A DNA stretch of 17,434 nucleotides from Diatrype stigma (taxonomy: Eukaryota > Ascomycota > Sordariomycetes > Xylariales > Diatrypaceae): NCBI GenBank assembly GCA_022225965.2, contig JAKJXP020000214.1, positions 1-17,434 of the forward strand, written 5' to 3'. Below the pieces are notes generated by a model that was given only the letters and a program-made list of their open reading frames with translations, was not told the DNA's origin and did no database searches. How positions within the stretch are numbered: the first letter of the stretch is position 1; each line of letters opens with the position of its first letter. A program made the position numbers and the translations under genes. Of the stretch, positions 1-9,481 are shown in pieces.

Positions 1-390
1 AGAATATATTATAAAGACAAAAATTTTTACTTCACAGTAATAATGATAAAGGTAAAAAATTAAAAGCTAAATTGAGTGACCATCCAAATGTTGGAGATAT
101 ACGAGGGGGGGGGGGGGGTAGGTCTTTTTTGGGCTCTTGAATTCGTTGTAGATAAATTAACCCGAGAACCCTTCGACTCAAAATTAGGTGTTTCTCAGAA
201 ATTGGTTAGCAAAGTCCCCCCCCCCGAATATAATATGGCAATTTATCCAGGGACCGGTACCGTAGATGGGGTTAATGGGGACCGCTTCATTATTGCACCA
301 CCATTTATCGTTATGGAGCAAGATGTAGATCACATCGTAGAGGTGGTCACAGCTGTAATTCAAAAGACTTTCAAATTCATCAACCAATAA
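1..390 (+). pseudogene. Decayed 3' fragment of a class III aminotransferase
   Basis: The translation matches the C-terminal third (about residues 340-457) of the intact aminotransferase at 9482-10933. Shared blocks are HPNVGDIR, GLFWALEFV, REPF, DGVNGD and IIAPP. The upstream part (about 39-104) reads in frame 3. The rest (about 119-390) reads in frame 1 and ends in TAA at 388-390. The frame changes at a run of 14 G at 105-118, where the relative has a short Gly-Arg-Gly stretch. A run of 10 C lies at 216-225. The first 38 bases fit less well and need a further frame change, and the window edge hides the rest. No PLP-binding core is present here. Codons are much more AT-rich than in the 9482 gene, which suggests an older and partly ameliorated copy. 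The homopolymers could also be sequencing errors, so the exact frameshift is uncertain. Confidence 0.7.
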
Positions 391-560
391 ATTTGGATTA
401 ATCTTTATTATTTACAGAAAATAACCTTTTAGTGGTAATAAGTATTTCATATACTTATACCATTAGTTTATCTTTAACTCTATATCTCGTGTATAGTGTA
501 TTATATATACAAAAAAATTTTTTTTTAGAATATAGAGATATTTCATACAAATATTATATT

Positions 561-3500
561 ATGTTATTTTTCCATAATTTTTACAAAATAAATTTTGATG
601 TGCCAACTCCTTGAGGAATATATTTCCAAGATAGTGCAACTCCTCAGATGGAGGGATTAGTTGAATTACATGATAATATACATAATGATTCTCGTGTAAA
701 AGAGCCAAACTCCGGGGACACCCTAAAACTCTAGTAACCAAGGATATAAAGGAAACTTTATCGCTGGCTTAGCTAATCACTTAAGGTATGGTAATATCAC
801 TAGAGGTAGAAAAATTAATAATTTAAAAATGGGTAATCGCGGATCTAAATCAGATTACATTTAAATATCTGTAAAAGAGCAACGAGCAGACGGTTCTTCA
901 GAAAAATTATATTCTGTAAGGTGTGCTCTAGTGGCTGAGAAATCAGTTTTTGAGATAAATATATACTTTATATAGACATGTTTTATTAGATTTAGGAAAA
1001 CTAACCGTTATATTTTCTTTATCTAAGCCGTTTTTTTTATCTATACCGTAAAAACGTGGAGATGTACAATAGTTAATATTGATCTCGATTTAATATTATG
1101 AATACTACCTAAAGGTAAGCTTTACGAGTTAACGTCGTATTGGTTGCCTTCGACGTGTTACACTTTGCGTCCTAAATAATTCCTTCATAAGGAATTATTA
1201 AGAAGCTTTATGATGATAAAGGATTAATTCTTTTTGAATCTGTCATTAGGAATGAGTATTTATTTAGTGTTAAATAAATATATGGAGAATTTAAAAAATT
1301 TGGGAGGGGAGGTAGGCGCTGGTCCTAACGGGAAGCCAGACCGCTTGCCTTCAGAGTTAAACCCTTTTTATGTCACTGGGTTTTCGGATGGTGAAGCTTG
1401 CTTTCATTTAGCTATAGGTGCAAATCCAAGATACAAGATAGGCTATTATGTTAATCCTGGATTTGTTATATCTATACACAAAAAGGATGAAGAATTACTG
1501 AGAAAAATTCAAGCATTCTTTGGGGGTATAGGGGTTATAAAACCATCAGTCTCTACACGTAACACGGTAGAATTTAGGGTTCTTTCAATTAACGATTTAA
1601 ATGTTATAATAGAACATTTTGATCAATACCCTTTAATTACAAAAAAATGAGCTGATTATTTACTATTTAAGCAAGCATTAGAATTAATAAAAACAAAAAA
1701 ACATTTAACCATTGAGGGGTTTAATGAAATTCTAGCTATAAGAGCTTCTATCAATAGAGGTTTACCTAAGTTATTAAAGGAGAAATTTCCTTATGTTACA
1801 GGTAAAACAATACCCCCGGTAGTGATACCGGATAACCTTAATCCAAACTGGGTAGCTGGATTTATGGAAGCTGAAGGTTGTTTCTGGGTAAAATCTTTTA
1901 TTAATTCTAAGAATAAGCTTCAATTAGTATTAGGTTGTCAAATTACACAACACAGTATAGATTCTATGCTCATAAAAAAATTTATTTCTTTCTTTAATTG
2001 CGGACGGTTAGAAGCTACAAGAGAGCTCTATGAGAATTTTATTGTAACGAAGTTATTGCATATTAATGAAATCATTATTCCTTTTTTTGAAAAATATCCA
2101 ATATTGGGTGTTAAAAGTAGAGATTTTGATGATTGAAAGAGAATAGCTTTTTTAATGACTTCTAAAGCCCATTTGACTGAAGAAGGAGCAAAAGAGATAT
2201 TGAAAATCAAATCTAGTATGAATGCTTCTAGGATAGAAGAGGAAAACCGTTAACCTCCTTAACCGAATACCTATAAGCAAAATGGAAGAGGCTTAGCCAA
2301 GCCACAGTAGGAATCAAAGTATAAAAAGTAACTCAAAATTCAAATTTTTGGATAACATTATGTATTATTTAGTAATAATCTTATTTTCTGTAGCATGGAT
2401 AATATTATCCATAATTATAAATTACCTTGAAACTAAATCACCTATTTCTCATAAATATTTAAATCATGGTACTTTTATAAAGTCTATAAGTGTGCCTAGT
2501 AAAAAGTATTCTGATGTTCTATTTGGAGATAATTTACCAAGAAATATGTTTATCCGTAATTATTCCTCTTTACCTGCTACTGGTCCTCAAGAAAACCAGA
2601 GATTCTACGATGATATCCACGCGGATAAAAATTTGATTATAAAAGAAAACAAAGGTAGATCTGGAATTTACCTATGAACTAACAAAATGACAGGAGATGT
2701 TTACGTAGGACAATCTTCTAATCTAGCTTTAAGATTTAGAAATTACTTTAATTCTAGTTATTTAAAAAGTAAGGAAAGCCTTATCATGAGTAGAGCATTA
2801 ATTAAATATGGTTATTCAAATTTCTCTCTAACTATTTTAGAATATTGTGAAAAGTCCGAGTTACAAGAAAGAGAACAATTTTATTTAGATAGTTTAGGAC
2901 CTGTATACAATATTTTAAAAATAGCAGGTAGTTCTTCTGGACATACTCTTTCAGAAGGAACTAAAGCTAAAATCAGTCAAGCTTTAAAAGGAGTATATGT
3001 TGGAGATAAATCACCTTGATTTGGTAAAACATTTAGTGAAGAAACCAAACAACGAATGAGTTTGAAGAAAACTGGTGAAAATAATCCTTTATTTGGTAAA
3101 ACTCATAGTGAGGAAACTAAAAATTTAATGAGAGACAAAGCTTTAGGGAGAAAACACAGTGAAGATACTAAATTAAAAATGAGTGCTGTACGTGGAAATT
3201 TGGTGAATATATATGAAAAATGTGATAAGGAAGGATTTAAACTAATCGGAAGTTTTGTGTCAGCTAGAAGAGCTGGAAAATTCTTAGGGATGAGTGGAAG
3301 TACTGTTAACAGGTATGTTAATTCAGGGGCAATATTTAAAGATAGATACAAATTTTCTACTAAATAATCTTCAGAGTAAACTCAGGAAAACTATTAGTAA
3401 ATTTTCACCATATGCTGGGAACTTATAATAGCCCTTAGATACTAAAATATGAACACCTAACTAGTTGTTTATATTATCAGTTAAAACTTTAAGGGATGTA

Positions 3501-6500
3501 ACAATTAACAACCAGCAGAAAACCAAATTAATCTGGTAAGATTAAGAGTAGGATTCTCAGAGACTGCATGTGAAACAGCCAATCTATTAATATTTTATTT
3601 TTTTTTATAAGTAATAGGAGTATTACAACATTAAATGGAAGTACTATAAGTTGGTTGAAGATATAGTCCAAATAAAAGTAGACACTGATAGAATTAATAT
3701 GAACTATAACACCTCTCCTGCGGCGTGGGTTGCCGTATTTAAGCGGGGAAAAACTGCCAAATTCTGGGGATCTCATAAAGCTTCTGGTACCAAGCCTCTT
3801 GTGAAAATGAGTCGGTGGCTGAATTAATTGTTCAGGTATGGTAACAAGTCAGATGATAATCGAAAGATTAATGGATTACCGCGGATCTAAGTCAGCAATA
3901 TGTGGAAGTATTGCTGTAAAAGAGCAACGAGTGGATGGTAGTCAACACATTTCTTTAACTAAATTCAAGATGGTGTGTTTAAGGTGCACTCTAATGGGTT
4001 CCGAGAGGAATTATCAAGCCAAAAACCTTTCTAAGCAAATATTACAAATTAGACAACTTTCTTCTAGTAGATCGCTAGCTATTTTTTCACATACTCTTGC
4101 TCTTCAATCACCTGATACCTATCTTCCTAAACTTTTTTCATCTCTTAAGCCTTGATTTGTAACTGGGTTTGTAGATGCTGAAGGGTCTTTCACGGTAAGT
4201 GTTTTAAGAAGCTCTAGTGTTCGTACTGGTTGGCAGGTGGGAGCTAGATTTCAATTAACTTTACATTTAAAGGATTTATCTTTGTTGAGAGAAATTCAAG
4301 CCTTTTTCGGAGGAGTGGGTAAGATAGTCTTATCTAAAGATAATTGTACTTTTAGAGTAGATTCTCTAAAAGATGTTTTAAAGGTAATAATACCGCACTT
4401 TAATGCATATTCTCCTGTTACTCAAAAATTAGGAGATTATCTTCTCTTTAGAGATATCGTAATAATGATGAGTAATAAAGAGCATATAACACTGGAGGGT
4501 TTAAATAAAATTATCTCTATTAAAGCTTCTTTAAATCATGGTTTATCTAAGGAATTAAGAGCAGTTTTCCATAATGTTGAACCCGTATTAAGACCCTTAG
4601 TCGTAGACCAAAAAATACCTCACCCTGATTGAATGGCAGGTTTTGTTTCCGGGGATGGTAGTTTCTATCTTACTATTAGAAAATCCCTCGAACTAAAAGT
4701 TGGATATAGAGCGGAGATAGGATTTCAAATTACTCAACATTCTCGTGATCAGGTTTTTATGGAAAGTTTTATTCCTTATTTTAATTGCGGTAAAATAAAA
4801 AAGGACACTAGACATTCCGTTTTATATTTTACGGTTAGTAATTTTACGCATCTTATTGAAATAATTATCCCTTTCTTTCAAGAGCATAAAATACAAGGTG
4901 TTAAGCTTTTAGATTATAGGGATTGGTGTAAGGCAGCTGAGATAATGAAAACGAAAGCTCATCTAACTACGGAAGGTATAAATGAGCTTCGTAGACTTCA
5001 GGAGGGTATGAATAGTAAGAGATTGTAGACTAATGTATAATTTTGTAAGATAATTTTGGTCGCAATGGCAGTTATATTAATATTAATAGCATTTCCTTCA
5101 TTCAAATTATTATATTTAATGGATGAAGTTAATGATTCTTCAATGTCAGTTTTAGCAGAGGGTCACCAATGATATTGAAGCTATCAATACCCAGATTTTT
5201 TAAATTTAGAAGATGAGTTTATAGAATTTGATTCATATTTAGTACCAGAGTCTGATTTAGTCGACGGAGCTTTAAGGATGTTGGAAGTTGATAATAGAGT
5301 TATACTTCCGGAATTAACACATGTAAGGTTTATAATTACTTCAGGTGATGTTATACATGAAAAGGGGGTATGGGGTTTATCCTTTGAGTGTGAAAGAGCC
5401 AAACTCCGGGGAAACCTTAAAGCTTTAGTAACCAAAGTGTATAGGAAACTTTACAACTGGCCCCGTTAATGCCCGGGGGGTACGGTAATATCACTAAAGA
5501 TGAAAGATTTATTTTTATTTCTTAAATAGGTTATCGCGGATCTAAGTCAGTAATAGTTTATTTAAATTATGCTGTAAAAGAGCAACGAGTAGACGGTTCT
5601 TTAGTTATTCTTGTTTATATTAATAACTATAAGGTGTACTCTAGTCGCCGGGAGACCGGTTCTTAAGCGAGAATGAAGTGGCTTAAGATTAAAGTTACCA
5701 CAAATTAGTTTGTCTAATAAAAAGATGTGTCTTTTTTAAGACTGTGGAAGTTGTTGTTTGTGGAACGTCTTTTGCGGTACCTTGTAACAATAAGACCCAT
5801 TTAACAGGGTTTTTTCTTGGTTACGGCCCCGCGGCCGTAATTAAACCTTATCGGTTTAGAGTTCCAGATTCGACCCTTGCGGCCTTTGTGTATAATTTTC
5901 CTAAGTTTTCTTTAAGTAGGAGATATTATAGTATATCTTCTAGTAAGATATACTTCGATAATTATGATGATATTACTAGTGAAGTATTAAATAATTTGCT
6001 TAAGAACCAACAAGTTTCTATTACGGAAGAGGAACTAGCTAGACTTAAGACTATATCCGGGGTTAGGTTTGATTTACCACTTAATGATCAGACATATCCT
6101 TCTTTTGTAGGTCTAGTGGGTAAACCCAACACTAGAGGAACGAAGGCTGGGGTTTATATATTTACACACAAAGCAACTGGAAGTAAATATGTGGGTTCTA
6201 GTAATAGCCTTTCTAGAAGATTGGACCAATATTTCACTTTTAAACATTTTAATCAAGAAAACTCAGGTTTATTACTACCTTTAATGAAAAAGGACGGTTT
6301 TGGGGCATTTAATTTGGAAATCTTTGTAGTACCTGAGGACTTTTCGCATGCAGCAACTACATACAAATTGGAATATTATTATTTGTTTCTAGAACAGTAT
6401 TATTTATTAAACCAAGAATTTAATCTTAATACTCAAAGAATAGTAAATTTTCGAGTTAACCAAGGTAAAGCTATTTATATTTATGACTTGGAAGGGAAGA

Positions 6501-7274
6501 CTTTATATTATTGCGGTAAATCTTTAAGTCAGATAAAAATTAATTTAGGTATACATCATGCAACTTGCACTAATTGTATTAAGAATGGGGATAGTTATTT
6601 AAACTTTTTTAAGATTACGGATACTCCTATAGAGGCAGCATCTGAAGCTAACTTAAGTTTTCCTGAGTTAGTGGATCTTTTTTCGACTAAAAAAGAGGAA
6701 TTCTTAAAAACTACTTCTAGATCTAAGTTTAGTAAACCTATTATAATTAAAAAGGAAGACGAAGTAGAAACTCAAGAGTTTTCCAGTATAACTGCAGCAG
6801 TAAATTTTTTAAAGGAAAAAAACATTCAAGCAAACAGAGACCAGATTACTAAATGATTGAATACAGGTAAGCCATATAAAGGTTATATCTTCTCAAGAGC
6901 ATAATTATATTAGTTCTTTCTTCTGGATTCCGTAAATTGTAGTTCCACTGTGAATAAAAAAAACATTAGGGACATATAAATATTTTTATATATTCTTTAA
7001 AATAATTCCCGTAGCTCTTATTAGTGAGCTAAAGTGTGTATATTTTAAATAATGAAGCGGGTTAATTTGGGGTTCGTCTTTTGCGGCACCTGCTTTAGGA
7101 ATTAAGTGCGATGCTTACCCTGGTAGATTAAATCAGGTGTCAGTTTTTATTAATAGAGAAGGTGTTTATTACGGCCAGTGTTCGGAGATTTGCGGAATTT
7201 TGCACTCGAGCATGCCGATTGTGATTGAGTCAGTTTCGCTGGAAAAGTTTCTAACATGACTAGAGGAACTGTAA
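561..7274 (+). CDS. cox2: Cytochrome c oxidase subunit 2, six exons interrupted by five introns
   Basis: COX2 is the inner-membrane complex IV subunit that takes electrons from cytochrome c through the CuA centre. Proposed exons are 561-671, 2351-2476, 3688-3714, 5068-5358, 5768-5783 and 7093-7274, totalling 753 nt (250 aa plus TAA), the usual fungal length. Exon 1 gives [16 protein letters not shown] and exon 2 gives [16 protein letters not shown] plus [13 protein letters not shown]. Exon 3 gives IELIWTITP. Exon 4 gives [12 protein letters not shown] and [16 protein letters not shown], and ends at the CuA histidine of GDVIH. Exon 6 carries [12 protein letters not shown] with the remaining CuA ligands. 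All Trp codons seen are TGA. Each exon end is T and each intron end is G, as group I splicing requires, and this fixed the junctions. The exon 5/6 boundary is the least certain; 7077 is the alternative exon 6 start. ATG 561 was chosen as start, although the frame stays open upstream to about 432. Confidence 0.93.
672..2350 (+). other. cox2 intron 1, group I
   Basis: The intron interrupts codons for LH and DN of COX2. Its core blocks at 701-739, 838-853 (CGCGGATCTAAATCAG) and 869-896 recur almost unchanged in introns 3 and 4, so the three introns are close relatives. A LAGLIDADG ORF fills the 3' half. Between the core and the ORF lies an AT-rich stretch with a hairpin at 1175-1199 (11-bp stem, 3-nt loop). 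No other gene is visible at 897-1251. Subgroup was not assigned. Confidence 0.85.
1252..2253 (+). CDS. LAGLIDADG homing endonuclease, intron 1 ORF
   Basis: This double-motif LAGLIDADG protein of about 333 aa is read with TGA as Trp at 1648 and 2134. The first motif is [13 protein letters not shown] and the second is [14 protein letters not shown]. Both keep the acidic residue that normally binds metal in the active site. Between them lie the usual IQAFFGGIG and [13 protein letters not shown] blocks. It would cut an intron-less cox2 allele and drive intron homing; a maturase role in splicing is also possible for the family. It is not in frame with the upstream exon, so it is probably translated on its own. 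ATG 1252 is the first good start; a TTG lies at 1234. It closely resembles the ORF of intron 3, pointing to duplication or a shared source. The reading frame is intact. Confidence 0.88.
2477..3367 (+). CDS. GIY-YIG homing endonuclease fused in frame to cox2 exon 2
   Basis: The frame runs on from exon 2 without a stop when TGA at 2675 and 3017 is read as Trp, giving about 296 residues of intron-encoded protein. A short linker contains RNYSSLP (2555-2575). The GIY-YIG nuclease domain follows, with GIYLWTNK and VYVGQSS and the downstream Arg/Glu positions expected of the family. Then come about four NUMOD3-type DNA-binding repeats, each with S-E-x-T-K and often a G-K-x-H or F-G-K-T element (about 2950-3195), and a C-terminal NUMOD1-like segment ([20 protein letters not shown]). 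Its expected role is intron mobility. Because it has no clear start of its own, it is probably made as a COX2 N-terminus fusion from unspliced RNA and released by proteolysis, as known for some yeast intron proteins. Confidence 0.88.
2477..3687 (+). other. cox2 intron 2, group I
   Basis: The intron lies between the codons for HGTF and IELIW of COX2. It contains the conserved group I P, Q, R and S elements in order: P near 3410-3434 (TATGCTGGGAACT), Q near 3507-3524 (AACCAGCAGAAAACC), R near 3556-3572 (CTCAGAGACTGCATGTG) and S near 3657-3669 (GAAGATATAGTCC). The core sits downstream of the ORF, unlike introns 1, 3 and 4, so this intron has a separate origin. The part after the ORF (3368-3687) holds only this RNA core. 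Confidence 0.88.
3688..3714 (+). other. cox2: cox2 exon 3, a 27-nt micro-exon
   Basis: These nine codons read IELIWTITP with TGA as Trp. They supply exactly the COX2 residues missing between exon 2 ([10 protein letters not shown]) and exon 4 (AVILILIAF). The preceding intron ends in G and the exon ends in T, as group I introns require. The entry is listed separately because it is easily missed by gene finders; without it COX2 would lack part of its second membrane segment. Confidence 0.9.
3715..5067 (+). other. cox2 intron 3, group I
   Basis: The core blocks at 3880-3895 (CGCGGATCTAAGTCAG) and 3914-3931 (CTGTAAAAGAGCAACGAG) are nearly identical to those of introns 1 and 4. The ORF follows the core, and only 39 nt separate its stop from the 3' splice site (AATG followed by exon 4 GCAGTT). 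The P-side core strand lies around 3750-3800. Confidence 0.85.
3994..5028 (+). CDS. LAGLIDADG homing endonuclease, intron 3 ORF
   Basis: This double-motif protein is read with TGA as Trp at 4153 and 4630. Motif 1 is [13 protein letters not shown] and motif 2 is [15 protein letters not shown], each with its metal-binding acidic residue. Flanking blocks such as [28 protein letters not shown] and [12 protein letters not shown] match the intron 1 ORF closely, so the two are paralogues or close relatives. The frame is open from ATG 3838, but that stretch overlaps the conserved RNA core, so ATG 3994 (or 3970) is preferred; from 3994 the product is 344 aa. It is not fused to exon 3, because the exon-continuing frame meets TAA near 3823. 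Expected function is intron homing, with a possible splicing role. Confidence 0.87.
5359..5767 (+). other. cox2 intron 4, compact group I core
   Basis: The intron follows the GDVIH codons of COX2. It holds a full copy of the core type seen in introns 1 and 3: AGAGCCAAACTCCGGGG at 5395-5411, CGCGGATCTAAGTCAG at 5535-5550 and CTGTAAAAGAGCAACGAG at 5572-5589. The proposed 3' end is the G at 5767, just before TCTTTTGCG. Under this model it has no ORF. In the alternative model the intron runs to 7076 and includes the GIY-YIG ORF, which would match the core-then-ORF order of introns 1 and 3. Confidence 0.7.
5744..6904 (+). CDS. GIY-YIG homing endonuclease in cox2
   Basis: This ORF of 386 aa is read with TGA at 6854 as Trp. 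It opens at GTG 5744 and passes in frame through the SFAVP codons at 5768-5782, so it is either fused to a short cox2 exon or carries a relic of one. Next come an N-terminal linker with RRYYSISSS (5918-5944), the nuclease motifs GVYIFTH and YVGSS, and the catalytic-domain block [12 protein letters not shown]-terminal NUMOD1/IENR1-like segment ends in [13 protein letters not shown]. It differs clearly from the intron 2 enzyme, having no NUMOD3 repeats. Expected role: DNA cleavage for intron mobility. The frame is intact. The first codon in use depends on which intron model holds. Confidence 0.85.
5784..7092 (+). other. Proposed cox2 intron 5 with GIY-YIG ORF
   Basis: With exon 5 ending at T5783 and the intron ending at G7092, the joined codons read SFAVPSLGIKCDA, the sequence expected for COX2. 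The last 16 bases of this intron (7077-7092) are a near copy of exon 5 (5768-5783). No clear P, Q, R or S elements were found in the short 3' part after the ORF (6905-7092), so self-splicing of this unit by itself is unproven. Confidence 0.5.
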
Positions 7275-8680
7275 AGAAAACAAATCGTATGTTTAATTTT
7301 TTTACTCCAAATCATATGTTTAATTTTTTTACTCAAAATCGAAGGCCTAGGTCTAATTTAGGTCCTTTAAATATTGATAGTGTATTTTTTCCTTTTTATT
7401 ATTTTTTATTATTAGGTTTTTACTTAACTATAGATTTCTTGTTAAATCTTTATAATGGTAATGTTTTATGTTTAAATTTAGAACATATTAAGTTATGTCC
7501 GTTGTATTTATTTGTTATAATTATAGGTTTTTATATATATAGCTATAATAATAATAAAAATATACCAAATTTATTAGAGATAAGTATGTTAATGGTGTTA
7601 ACATTATATGTAATGTTAGTATTGTCCATTATAGATTACTATTTAACTAGTTTAATTTTATTAGATCCAAAAAGGACTTTTATTGGATTCCTTGAGGTTT
7701 TTTCTTATGTATCAGATTGAAAAGATACCATAAATATAGCTATATATGGAAAATATATTTTTATATTTTTAGTAGGTTTAGCTGTTGGTTTTTTAATTAT
7801 TTACAGAAAAAATATAAAAAATTTCTTTAATAAAATATGCCGACCCTTTAATAAAATATACTGACCTATAGCTTTAACAAGAGTTGGTTTTTATTATGGT
7901 AATAAAAGGGATAATGGTTATATTTGTAATCTAATATCAAATATAAACAAAAAATATTTAGGTCTTGAGAAAAGAACATCAGAGGGTGTGGGTAAAATAA
8001 ATCCAGATGATATTAGGAGGGATTTATACTCATCAAGTAATTTAGGGAGTCTTTTTAGATATAGAAATATAAAAGGATATTTAAGTAGAAGTATCTTAAT
8101 TCTTCTAATAAAAAGAACACAATGAATTACTGGATTGTTGTTATTTTTAAATAGGACTTCTAATGTTGTTATTGATTTTAAGAATTATATAATTACTCCG
8201 GTGTTTTCTTTTGAGAATTTGCCTATTTTAGGTGGATTGTTTAATTCAGGTGTATTGTCTATTTTAGATATAACGGAACTTATTTTTATTATATGTACAA
8301 TTTATAAAATCTTAGAAATACTACTAGATTTACAAGTTATTCCGGATAAACTAGGCTCTGTGTTTAATCCAAAGCTTCCTATTTTTTACCCAGGTTTACC
8401 TAGACATCGAAGATTTTTCTTCCGTTCAGGTGTATATTTGTCTGGTTTATTAGCTCTGTTAGAAGTATTTGGTAAACTAATCTTTGTTTATTTAATACTT
8501 TGTCAAATAAACTTAATCTCACCATATATAAGAATAGATTCAATTTTTGAATTTATCGCTTCTAGGTTGGATTATATTTTTAAATTCTACGGATTTGAGT
8601 TTGAGCCCGGGGTTAAACAAAAAGCTCGGGGAGTGTGGGTGTTATTTTTTATATTATTGCTTTTCTTTGGGATTGGGTAA
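7256..8680 (+). CDS. Hypothetical multi-pass membrane protein, 474 aa
   Basis: This long frame is intact once TGA at 7718, 7862 and 8123 is read as Trp. It is rich in hydrophobic segments, with roughly eight possible membrane spans (for example [65 protein letters not shown] and the C-terminal [13 protein letters not shown]). A polar, basic loop lies in the middle ([17 protein letters not shown] to KGYLSRS). I do not recognise the family: it is not a standard oxidative phosphorylation subunit or an endonuclease. ATG 7256 overlaps the last 19 nt of cox2 in another frame; ATG 7289 is an alternative start. A short decayed copy of its first 35 or so codons follows the second cox2 3' end at 11825, so this ORF was duplicated together with the cox2 tail. 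Confidence 0.65.
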
Positions 8681-9218
8681 AGTCAGTAGGTTTGGTTGCT
8701 TGTGTCCTCATTTAATTAAAATAAATAAAAAAAAAATGTATTGGTTTGAGAGGTAAAACAATAATTAATAAAAGTTCGAGTCTTTTGTGCATATTTGTAT
8801 TGGATTTGCCTTATTTATAGTTTTGCAACTAAGGGTTTATAGTAGTGGTATATTCATATTCCAAGCATCATTTTCTAATTTGAGCTTATGGTATAATAGT
8901 TGGAATCTGTATTCTAGATAAGGTGTATCACTCATAAAAATAGATGAAATTTCTGAATTTATATATAATAATTTAACAAATCTTTTAGGTTTAGGTGGAA
9001 TTACTAAATAAGAATTTATGATTAAAGTCGAATTTTTATTAAAAAAAGGAACTGGGCCTAATTTCATTAGCGGCCGGGTTAATTAAATTTATCTGTGGAG
9101 AAAATGGATATATTCCTATCTATCTAGGAAATTATACATTTGAATTAGGTTGAAATGACATAATTGTTAAACGTTTACAAAAGGTTTAATATTGTTATAA
9201 ATCCTAGAAAAAAAATAA
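8681..9218 (+). other. AT-rich intergenic stretch with decayed coding traces
   Basis: Apart from the tRNA-like remnant listed next, no intact gene is visible. A + strand frame gives protein-like pieces broken by TAA stops (KIDEISEFIYNNLTNLLGLGG near 8940-9010). Another frame gives CGENGYIPIYLGNYTFELGW near 9093-9152, ending at 9189. These may be the remains of an older ORF. The antisense frame 8837-9067 is open but shows nothing recognisable. Confidence 0.35.
8735..8793 (+). pseudogene. tRNA-like remnant lacking an anticodon arm
   Basis: A 59-nt sequence keeps an acceptor stem (AATGTAT with GTGCATA), a D arm (GTTT...AAAC) and a perfect T arm (AAAAG TTCGAGT CTTTT). Only 10 nt lie between the D and T arms, so there is no anticodon stem-loop. 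It resembles the sequence at 9219 and the tRNA-Arg at 11245, and is best read as a deleted copy. Confidence 0.5.
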
Positions 9219-9287
9219 GGTACATTAGTTTAATTGGTAAAACAATTGATAAAAACAATAGTTAAAAGTTCGAGCCTTTTATGTATC
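9219..9287 (+). tRNA. Degenerate tRNA-like sequence, formal anticodon AAA
   Basis: It folds as a cloverleaf: acceptor GGTACAT/ATGTATC (7 bp with one wobble), D stem GTTT/AAAC and T arm AAAAG TTCGAGC CTTTT. The anticodon stem AATTG/CAATA has one mismatch at its base, and the loop ATAAAAA gives anticodon AAA. An A34 tRNA reading Phe would be abnormal because mitochondrial trnF normally has GAA. It is therefore probably a mutated copy and not a working gene. It ends about 10 nt before the GC-richer aminotransferase insert begins. Confidence 0.4.
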
Positions 9288-9481
9288 AGACGGTAGTTGA
9301 AGTTTATATATACTATCGTCACCTTGCATCTCAGATCTTTGAGGTGTGCAAACGCTTTTTAAACAACGAATTGATTTTCTGCAAACGCAGTCAATACCTG
9401 CACATCATACGAACGCATTCTACTTAAAGATCTTACCTCCACATCATACTAACACATCTTACCAACGCATTACCCTCCATT
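9288..9481 (+). promoter_or_regulatory. Leader of the inserted aminotransferase gene
   Basis: Base composition changes from AT-rich mitochondrial sequence to a pyrimidine- and C-rich stretch near 9300. An imperfect direct repeat, CACATCATAC followed by [GT]AAC[GA]CAT, occurs at 9401-9417 and 9440-9456. The stretch resembles a nuclear 5' leader ending in CCATTATGGC around the ATG. No mitochondrial promoter could be identified. Confidence 0.3.

Noticed and set aside
432..560. N-terminal extension of COX2 upstream of ATG 561
   Set aside because: The frame is open from GTG 432 but the encoded Tyr/Ile/Leu-rich sequence does not resemble COX2, whose length is already normal from 561.
3838..3993. 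Long N-terminal extension of the intron 3 endonuclease from ATG 3838
   Set aside because: This stretch contains the conserved group I core blocks shared with introns 1 and 4, so open reading there is probably incidental.
8837..9067. Antisense 76-aa ORF
   Set aside because: No recognisable motif, no start context, opposite to all other genes; the + strand shows decayed coding traces in the same place.
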